Shown: positions 56,219 through 64,000 of the stretch, in pieces
Layout: each line of letters starts with the position of its first letter
How positions within the stretch are numbered: position 1 is the first letter of the stretch
The notes under the pieces: generated by a model
Database searches by the model: none
What the model saw: only the letters and a program-made list of their open reading frames with translations
Told to the model about the DNA's origin: nothing
Made by a program: the position numbers and the translations under genes
Assembly (NCBI GenBank): GCA_021234155.1
Contig: JAJEKV010000056.1
Coordinates: forward strand, 4,077,330 to 4,141,329
Length of the DNA: 64,000 nucleotides
Origin: Isoetes taiwanensis
Taxonomy: Eukaryota > Streptophyta > Lycopodiopsida > Isoetales > Isoetaceae
Reading direction: 5' to 3'

Positions 56219-56483
56219 CGAAACTCCCATGCATGCATCCGCAAGAGAGAAATTGTGAAGAGATATGCGCATGATCAAGATTATGCTTCTAGATGGATTC
56301 ACCATGCACACAACGAGGATGCATCCCATTGCACAGAAAATAAGAAAGTATAGAAACTCCCATGCATGCATCCGCAAGAGAAATTGTGAAAGAGATATGC
56401 GCATGATCAAGATTATGCTTCTAGATGGATTCACCATGCACACAACGAGGATGCATCCCATTGCACAGAAAATAAGAAAGTAT
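56219..56483. repeat. Tandem duplication, about 132-bp unit, two copies
   Basis: The block from GAAACTCCCATGCATGCATC to AATAAGAAAGTATA occurs twice back to back and is nearly identical. It is a recent local duplication in noncoding sequence. Confidence 0.92.
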
Positions 56484-57539
56484 AGAAACAATAGAAAGAT
56501 ATGGAAAAATATATATGATCTGGAGAAGCTAAGTAGTAACAATTTTATCAGCCATTCTGAGATTGTATCAATGCAAGTTGGGGATTCACCATGCACAACC
56601 CAAAAACATCAAATTAAAATGAAAATAAGAAACTGGAACGAATTGATCCATACTTCCGAGTGGATTCACCATAGTCCACCATGCATAACTGAAAAGCCTC
56701 CAATTGAACATAAAATAAACCGAAAACAAGGTAAAGATCCAGAAGGAAGTGATACCTGCCATACCATATCGCATCATGCCGATGAGAAAGAGATGAAGAA
56801 TAACATGACAAGGGTAAGGAAAGTGTGTGAGGGAGAAAAAGTCATGGAAGGGAAGCGAGGCAGAGAAGGAAAGCAACGAGAATAGAAGAAGAGCTGATAG
56901 ATAGGCTTGTCATTCATCCCAAAGCAAAAGTGATACAAATGTTTTGAAGAAGAAGAGAGGGGTAGCCAACCATAGGAACAATATGGACTACCCCCGTAAA
57001 AGAAATGTGCAATGTGCAATATAGAAGGGTAATGGCTTATAACTTCTCTCCGGGATAAAACTGCCTTTGGGTTTCGAGAAAACCCTAATGAGAAATGGTC
57101 GCCAACAACCTTGAATGTGTTGCTGGAAACCTAAGGAGATGGGTTGATGGCTTAACACAAATATCGCCAGACCCTAAGACCTACAACGGGTGAATCCTTG
57201 AATATATTACTTCGAGAACCGAAGAGGTGGGTTGATGGCGAACACAAATATAGCAGACCTTTAAGATGGCTAAGCAAAGCAAACAACACAAAGAACCCCC
57301 AAAAAATACCCGCGGAATAGTTAGAGAAAAAAAACAAACTCACGCCCCCGCCAGCCAGGGGAAGGGAGGGAAGCAACGAGAATAGAAGAAGAGTCTGGCG
57401 TGAAAAAGACGTCGATAACAGTCGAGAAAAGAAAAATGGCCTTATATAGTAGCTCGTCCCTTCCCAGAATGGCGATCCGATGGCTCGGATCAATGCTATA
57501 AGAGTTAATCTGAAGTTGTGAACCCAAATGAGATTGTTC

Positions 57540-58358
57540 ACTCCGTCCTTTACTAATGAAGCTATATATGGTTTGACAATGCGTTGCTTAACTTCAATGA
57601 TAACTTAAGCATCAAGGGCCCTATTGCCCTTGAAAATGAGGAGATTTCTTCTTTTCCAAATTGACCAGATGATCCATGCTAAAGCCAAATAAAATGCCCT
57701 CTTTGTCAGATTGTCCTAGGAAGTTGGGTGACACATAAGACCTGCTGAGTATTCAAGTTGCAATTGAAATCTCTATTGTTTATGTGCACCGTGCTTTCGT
57801 GCTGTTAATTTTCAAATGCGACTTTTATAGAATGGACCCAAAATAGAGCCTATAGAAGTCCTTATGTTTAGAGAACTCTCAGTGAAGAAGTTAAACAAGA
57901 CAACCTAAAGGTTCAATCTAGATTTATAGTGTTGCAATGAAGGCAGCCAACTTTTGTGTAAAAGGGAAGCTAAGGTGGATTGCAATGAGGAGATTTCAAC
58001 AAGTCTCCCGCTAGAGGCAAGAAAATTTATGGTAAACATGTAGTCTATAGCTGGCGTGCTTCTTGATTTACTTAGCAACTCGGACAACTCAAATGAATAA
58101 TTACTTCTTTTTCAAACTTCTTATGTGCACCTCATCCTACTTACATTCTCATTGAGACATAACTATGTTGCAGTGGGTTCTTACTTGGATCGAGTGTTGT
58201 TTATATAAGTGCATTTAACATTTCTCTACGTATCTCTTGAGGGTACTATAAGTAATATACTTTGAACTTACTCTACCAAATTGTACACGTTTTTGTTTAA
58301 TACTATACTTTTTGTTTAATACTATACTTAACATACTAATACAAAAAAGACGTGTAAT

Positions 58359-58395
<37 letters not shown>

Positions 58396-58800
58396 CAAAT
58401 GCCATAGAATATTCAAGAGATCCAAATGGACATTTGAGAAATTCAAAGATTAGTAAAAAAACCCTCATGAGTGAATTATTTCCCTCTCTTTTTTCTCCCT
58501 CTACCAACCATCAGATCTCTCCCCCGATACAACTAACCAAACGACGAGGAGAGTGTGCAGAGTATGAGAGGTTAGGCTGCAAAAAAAGTGGGCAGTATAC
58601 AGTGGAGGCATGGCCATCATTTGCGACCAGTGGCCTCAAAACCCCTCGTTGGGATATTCGTAGCGCCTCCAACACTATGCTTATTCGTTGTTTCTTATGT
58701 TCTTTTTTCCTTGTATTGGGTTTCATCCCCTTGTTGTGATTTCTTATGGGGCATAATCTCCAAGTTCTGTTGGGGCTCATGCCCTCTTTCTCTGTTCTAG
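57540..58800. other. Intergenic stretch
   Basis: No supported gene. It holds a poly-A tract at 58363-58392, which could be the tail of a retroposed sequence on the plus strand to its left or a simple repeat, and the repeated phrase TTTTTGTTTAATACTATACTT near 58290-58330. Confidence 0.5.
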
Positions 58801-59625
58801 TCCCATAACCCATTGGGTTCTCGTGGACAGTAAAAAAACTCTTATCTTATCTATTGTAGATGTAACGGTGCAAAGGAGATTGAGGCAGGCAGGTATCGAG
58901 TTTGTTGGGAGTTGGTATCATTTAGGACGACTATCTCCTTGGCCCGTGGTCAAAGATATATTCTCATTGAAGGAACGTGATAAGAGGATTTGGGATCTTG
59001 CAGTTTTTCTTATTTCACAATATGTGTATCCTCTCATTGGTGAGTTCTGGTTTGCAAATCGACATTTGTCAGACAGCCATTTTGTGTCTAAGTGCTACAG
59101 ATTACTAGTCCAGGATGAAGCTCTTCCAACATCAAGGAAGTGAAAAACTACTGTAAACAGAGTTGAATTGGTAAATATGTGGAAATGGGTTTGGAAGAAT
59201 GTATTGTTGTCAAAGATCTACGCACTTTTATGGCAGATTGTGCATGGGTCGTTAAGGGTGAACCTGGTGGTGCATAAGTTCAGAAATGATGTAAGTTGGT
59301 TTGCCTGTCTGTGAGAGAGTAGAGGAAACATTAGAACGCTATATTATCGATTTGTCGGATATCCAACAAATATGGGATAAATTCAAAGAAATTTTATAAC
59401 AGGCAATTTGGTTAAAGGAAGTGGTGTTAGGGGAGGTATCTCAAGATCGGTCTCTCCTAATGAAATTGGCTATTTACATAGTAAAAGGTTGGATATTGAA
59501 GATTTTTCAAGATCAATTCATTGATGCATCCAGTTTGTTGAGGTTATTAAAAACAAAATTCTTGACGCAGATTAAGTGTTTAAAAGTGGAGGAGGATGTT
59601 GCTCCAGAAAATATGGGACCGTTTT
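58800..59625 (+). pseudogene. LINE ORF2 C-terminal relic
   Basis: The plus-strand frame reads RRLRQAGIEFVGSWYHLGRL and, past a stop at 59141, VNMWKWVWKNVLLSKIYALL, WQIVHGSLRVNLVVHKF and PVCERVEETLERYIIDLSD. This again is the zinc-binding region after a plant LINE reverse transcriptase, from a lineage other than those at 13.4 kb and 36.9 kb. It is broken by stops and shifts, has no poly-A tail, and ends against an R1 fragment. Confidence 0.65.
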
Positions 59626-59705
59626 ACTGCCACGGTTTTTCCCTCGAAAATCCTTCGGGCGGAGGTTTTTTAACCCGGATAGTAAAACCATCATTCAATT
59701 AAATT
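59625..59705 (+). repeat. R1-family fragment
   Basis: TTTTTCCCTCGAAAATCC with CGGGCGGAGGTTTTTTAACC matches the conserved block at 30510-30560 and its minus-strand counterpart near 57045-57085. It is the only recognisable R1 piece here. Confidence 0.5.
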
Positions 59706-61200
59706 GGGATTATGTCTATTCCAAAAGCGCGCCGAATATGCTTATTGTGGGCCTTTTTAGGGATGTAATGATATTTTTGGACTGTGTTCATTTTCAGCCC
59801 GAGGATATGCATCTTGTGTTGAATTTGATGAACATTGTAAAATATAATGCAATGTAGCCATGTTGTGAGTATAACATGGGCAACATGAAAAACTAGAAAT
59901 TTGCATTTTTTAAATACAATCACGAATGACTACAAAATTTATAGAGTAAAATGACTGAAAAACAAGGCAAATATCACTAACATGAACCATAAACATCATA
60001 GCACAAAACAAAAAAAAATAAACTCATTTCTAGATTATATTTAAATTCGAGGTCATAAAGCTTGAACATGTTAAGTCATACTCTACAAAATGCTTAAAGA
60101 AAGACAAAAATGACAAAACCACAAGACAACCATTTAAAAGTTTAAGTCCAAGTTATTTAACAAAATTAAAGCTTAGAGCAAATCGCGCCAAGGGCGATTT
60201 TAAAGTTGGAAGTCCAACTTATTTACAAAACATAAAGCTTGAACATGTTTTATGAGAGATAAAAATTATAAAATGACATTAGAGGGCTAATCCAAATCGC
60301 CCTTGAGTTTACCACAGTTTGCAAACACACTGAGTTGTCCTAAATTTATTGTCTCTGCCTATTGTACCACATACTTGTTTCATAAAAATGACTGCCTATT
60401 CAGCTGCACATGAAATTTCCTGCAGTCTAGAGAGACTTACCACCTCCAACTCAAAAATATGTAGAGGAATTTGCCATTGCCAGTCTTCCATCCCCTCCAC
60501 AAACCCACATCACATGGATACCATCACTATGCAATGCTGTAGTAAAATATTTATCAAGCTCAATCCCTTACTTTGAGCATCAACGATACCAAAGAAACAC
60601 TCTGGAAAATAGATAGAATGCCCTTATACTCAGCAGAACATTCTATATTGATATGTGCAGCTGCATATAGGACTGTGCATGCAATTTATATTTGAGAAGC
60701 AACGAGAGCACTCATAGTAAATGATGTGACATTGAAGAAATCTGATTGCCGCAATCTGCAAAATATGAAGCTTGTAAGCCAGATTATAAAAGTCTGCCAA
60801 AGGATAAAATTGAACAACTTCTAATATAAATGCATAGAATGTTCCTGATGAACAAATTACTAGAATTATATTCTATGTTGGAGAAGATGCAAGAAAAATA
60901 GATCCCTCAAAATGGAAGATCATTTTAAGGGGCTGCAAGAAATAAGATGGTAGCAAGGGAAAAGCACATAAAACTCAAGGGAGGGATTAATAGATATGAG
61001 CTGCTTGGAGTATGAGCACCGATCTTGTGCAAATGCACGATTTCATTGAAGCAAAGAGCGAATGTCAATAGTTGATATCTAAAGCTAACCCATTTGCAGA
61101 AGAGAAAAGCTAGCCCATTTGCAGAGATTGGCAAAGCTTGGACTTTACTATGTGCAGCAATCCTATTAGCATTCCTTTTTTATGTGCAGCTGCAAATTAA
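59705..61200. other. AT-rich stretch without a recognised gene
   Basis: Two short related segments lie near 60060-60120 and 60180-60260 (AAAGCTTGAACATGTT and AAGTCCAA motifs repeat). I see no coding signal that I can support. Confidence 0.45.
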
Positions 61201-61299
61201 AAAACAACTAATTGTTCAAGCTTGAAACTTTATTATATGAAAGAGCATCCGCGTAATGAAACAATTCTGGCAAATAATGACAGAAAAAAGCAATTGATG

Positions 61300-61980
61300 C
61301 GTATACCTTTAGGGTCAGTTGATTTCCAGGGCACCAACATAACCTGAGAGGGCAACTTCGACCATCATTATTTTCTGTCCAACAAATTATATTGAGCATC
61401 CAGGAATGCTCTGCATGCATCTGTGCTAACTTAAACAGACAGCCATCAGCAGAAAGCTCCTCGTCCTCTTCATCCTTATGGCCAACTATGACCATAAAAG
61501 AAAGAAAGATTATGAAGAATAGAAAAGGGACTCAAGTTAAGCGCAAACGTACTCATAAGAATGGATTCTAGTAATGTTAGCACTTTGTCTGATTGCAACA
61601 CTTGCAAAGAAGACAGCCATAAACTAGCAGCACCAGGATCTGCATGATAGATAAAAGAAAAAAGCAGGGTATAAGAGCAAAATTTCAAAGAATGAAGATG
61701 TTCTGATATAGAATTTTATCAAGGTTCAGTACGAAGTAGCACTAAAAGTGTTGAGTGAATTGTGAAAATATAAACATATGGAAAAAGCAGAAATGTATAG
61801 AAGAAGTAAGTACCCCAAAGCGTGGAGACACAGCGACCTTGTATCGATGAAGAGCTAGATACAAAGGGATGCTAACCACGCTATACTCGGGCGTTCATTT
61901 GACGAAAGTTGCTCATGCAAGATCTTTGTAGCCATGTGATAGCAATGTAAAACAATGCGAGAAACAAGTTTTTTCAAAAA
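61300..61980 (-). pseudogene. Exon-like pieces of an unrecognised gene
   Basis: Three minus-strand pieces look like exons. About 61495-61310 reads DEEDEELSADGCLFKLAQMH and ICWTENNDGRSCPLRLCWCP, ending at an AAAG/GTATAC donor. About 61640-61552 follows a TGCAG acceptor, reads PGAASLWLSSLQVLQSDKVL and TLLESILM, and ends AG/GTACG. About 61950-61816 reads HCYHMATKILHEQLSSNERP and SIAWLASLCI before a TAG. The order suggests one gene running right to left, at least partly broken. I do not recognise the protein; it may be an alpha-helical repeat protein. Confidence 0.45.
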
Positions 61981-61999
61981 TATCCTTTGTCACAAAAAC

Positions 62000-63400
62000 T
62001 CAAGCGCTACCGAAGGAACATGGGCTTAGATTCAAGCAAGAATACACGCACAAACCCATTACAAAAGTTACATCGTCTTCTAATCCATGCCTCGGCTTTT
62101 AGCATTCTCTTTTGGTTTTCTTACCAAAATGCAAAGAAAAGGGCAAGCACCAATACTTTGAGTATGGGGGACGGTGGTGGGATTACCCATTGCAGATTGC
62201 TCATCTATGTCGAGACATAATAGAAACTTGCATGAAGAATTCATGTTGCTCTCGATATGCATAAAGGGATTGATCTACTACATACGCCTCGGCATTTTTC
62301 CGGGTATTCAACATCCATATCAACGCATTAGAATTAGCCACACACTTAAAAGCACGAAAAGCGAGAATAGGCGGAGGCTTGTAAAAGCGCCTCCCATTCG
62401 CGAACACCAAAAAAATGGAGCCCAATACACCGCTAGAGTGAACGAATAGGTTGGAAAATGCCGCTGCGTGGTCCTCTGTCGGATCTCAGACACTTGATGC
62501 GCTTTTGTAACCGTAATAAACGATCGTTAGTTCCACGCCACTCATGGCGATTTGGCGAGGAAAAACGTCTTTTGGTATCGTCGCAGATAGCATAAGCTGC
62601 TCCTTCAATGAGCAAACCCCGAAGAGAATCAAACTCCAATGGAAGATGCATGAGCGGATAGGTTTTAGAAGAGAAAGCCACAAAAGGAAATGCACAAAGG
62701 AGGGGAAAAAGAGGCACGGATGAGAGAAGAAAAGAGTGGGAAAAAAGAAAGGGAGACGCATTACTGAACTTGAAAATGGAAAGAAAGCGTCACGACAAAA
62801 AAGTCTAATAATATGAGGAAAGAAAAGAGTGGAAAAACAAAAGAGACGACGCCAACTTGAAAAAAGAAGAAAAGTGGACGACAAAATAATCTAAAATTAT
62901 GACATAATCCTAAAGTTCTTGAATGATGGTTGTAATAAGTTTGTTGCACTCCTTCCGGGCTCCATAGGCGATTGGTCTCGAATTGGACGATAAAAATCAT
63001 TAAGGAATAAGATTGCCTTCTAAACGGGAGCAAATCATCAAACGGAGCAAAAGGAATATTCCTTAAAGATTCCTTTTTATTTTTACAAAGGGGGTAAAAT
63101 GAGGTTTAAAAAAAAAGGGATGCATGAAATTGTATTTTGATCCCCCTCCCTCCCCAAATGACTAATTTTTGTGCAACGAAAGAATTGACTTTTTAAAGTG
63201 ACACTTTTTCTTGCAAATAGAATGTTCTTGAAGTATGTTTTAGAGAGAACCACTATTTTAAGAGGATAAAATATTCAACAACAAAAAATTGAAGTAAATT
63301 TCAGAATCGAAATCTGTAGCATTCTCAAAATTTGAAGATAAAATCTTCATATTCACATTCAAAATTTACTGATTACTTTTTAAGACTTCAGTTATGTGCA
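62000..63400. other. Region without a recognised gene
   Basis: Several short frames on both strands, none matching a known family or showing good splice or start context. The plus strand is purine-rich from about 62640 to 62890, giving hydrophobic Phe-rich minus-strand frames that are probably composition artefacts. Confidence 0.45.
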
Positions 63401-63450
63401 AAAGTGTGAGGAGTGATGAAGGAGGGATCCAAAGACGTCATCATGTTCAT

Positions 63451-63950
63451 TTATACCATCCTCATCACCTTCACTTTTTCATCGTCACTTGAGGAAGTGC
63501 TTGAGTTATCTTCCTCATCACTATCAACAGATGGTGAAGCATTGCCACCATCACTCTCTTCTTCATCCCCTTCCTCGTAATTACAAGCCTTTTTAAGCAA
63601 ATTGATAGTCCTCTGCCGTAGACGATTGTCAGATTTCAATTTGAAATCATAGCACAATATAGTCACATCACTTAAATTCAGTTCATGCCTACAACCCACT
63701 TTCTTTGACTTCCTCCCTTTTCCTTGACTTCTCATTTCTAGCTCATACATACCTTCAAAAGCATTTTTTGAACGTGTCGCAAGCCAATGAATCTTGAGTT
63801 TAGTTACTAAGCCTTCCTCCTTGACTGTATCAAGAACTTTTGCTATCCAAAAAGGTCGACCTTTATCATCTTCCTCAGTTGGAAGTGCAATCAGCATACC
63901 TTTGGCAATTTTTGTGATATTTCCTACGTCTTGGTCCGAGGTACATGACC
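63451..63950 (-). CDS. C-terminal domain of a second transposase-like protein (partial)
   Basis: From about 63950 the minus-strand frame reads DQDVGNITKIAKGMLIALPT, DDKGRPFWIAKVLD, KIHWLATRSKNAFEGMYELE and then an acidic tail (EEGDEEESDGG ... DSDEEDNSSTSSSDDE). The block G-x-x-x-A-x-P...D-FW-KV followed by W-x-GxYxL resembles residues 335-430 of the protein at 17034-18449 (VGDNFAVVAP ... FWMVKC ... LEGIYYRK). The acidic C-terminus recalls the DENDAEK...LSDEE end there. A possible acceptor (CACCTGCAG) near 63968 suggests that an exon starts just inside the window and the rest of the gene lies beyond the edge. Confidence 0.5.
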
Positions 63951-64000
63951 CGGTCCTCGTCTTCCTCTGCTGCAGGTGCTATTGTAGCATTGCTTGGACC

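Larger units (their letters stand above)
50018..57490 (-). mobile_element. Repeat family R1, long member (about 7.5 kb)
   Basis: On the minus strand it starts with GATCCGAGCCATCGGATCGCC (57511-57471), then ATTCTGGGAAGGGACGAGCT and a TATATAA box (57470-57435), and ends GCGAGTCCCTTCCCAGAAT at 50018. The terminal 15 bases (50018-50032 and 57456-57470) are perfect inverted repeats. The terminal regions match the 0.85-kb member at 29865-30738; the interior is much longer and lacks recognisable genes. A further fragment of the family lies at 59625-59700. It could be a large non-autonomous DNA element or an LTR-like relic. I cannot find a target duplication. Confidence 0.55.

Noticed and set aside
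56087-56885. Frames of 169 and 206 codons with an internal peptide repeat
   Set aside because: The peptide repeat comes from the 132-bp tandem DNA duplication. Both strands are open by chance and no family is recognised.
58363-58392. Poly-A tract as the tail of the LINE relic at 58.8-59.6 kb
   Set aside because: It lies at the 5' side of that plus-strand relic, so it cannot be its tail.

Overview
The window is nuclear DNA of a land plant with a large, repeat-rich genome. It holds nested Ty1-copia and LINE retroelements with plant-type motifs, a tRNA-derived SINE, MITEs, and fragments of plant gene families: a PHT1 phosphate transporter, a URT1-type RNA uridylyltransferase, DUF1677 proteins, and an FCP1/NLI-like phosphatase fused to a RING-like finger. 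My best guess is a fern or another seedless plant, based on repeat density and the character of the LINE and transposase-like ORFs. That guess is weak. I see no rRNA, no intact tRNA gene, no CRISPR array and no organellar gene block. No gene in the window is plainly intact from start to stop.

Layout. 1-3.5 kb has no recognised gene but carries a recurring hairpin. 3.7-6.1 kb has a PHT1 fragment abutting one arm of a foldback repeat, then a tandem duplication of exon-like pieces of an unrecognised minus-strand gene. 6.5-18.45 kb is a multi-exon gene for a DDE-transposase-like protein. It is split by a Ty1-copia element (6930 to about 15706), whose 3' LTR is itself split by a 5'-truncated LINE (12596-15548, minus). 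18.5-20 kb has a hexanucleotide microsatellite and local repeats. 20.8-24.8 kb is a minus-strand multi-exon gene encoding coiled coil, RING-like finger and FCP1-like phosphatase domains, with two apparent frameshifts. 25.2-26.5 kb is a URT1-like pseudogene with an internal duplication. 27-31 kb holds a long-armed foldback element, another copy of the exon-like segment, a SINE and a short member of repeat family R1.

32.9-49.5 kb is a direct tandem duplication of about 8.3 kb (unit A 32928-41269, unit B 41270-49500). Each unit holds, in order, a LINE ORF1-like relic, a DUF1677 gene fragment, and a LINE 3' end interrupted by a gene for a helicase-less HUH (Rep-like, single-tyrosine) endonuclease. 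Unit A also has a 273-bp MITE with a TTA target duplication; unit B is the matching empty site. Differences between the units cluster at CAG/CTG trinucleotides, which looks like consensus error at CHG sites rather than ordinary divergence. Some apparent frameshifts there may therefore be artefacts.

49.7-57.5 kb holds a 163-bp GT microsatellite and a long minus-strand member of family R1 with 15-bp inverted ends, an array of small CACCC/GGGTG hairpins and degenerate internal repeats. 58.4-64 kb has a LINE relic, exon-like pieces of an unrecognised minus-strand gene and, at the right edge, the C-terminal part of a second protein resembling the C-terminal domain of the 17-18.4 kb transposase-like protein.

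The best candidate for a little-described system is the HUH-endonuclease element: three Rep-type motifs in order, no helicase, a probable intron, an acidic tail, and a cluster of palindromes just 3' of the gene. The DDE-transposase-like family at 6.5-18.4 kb comes second.
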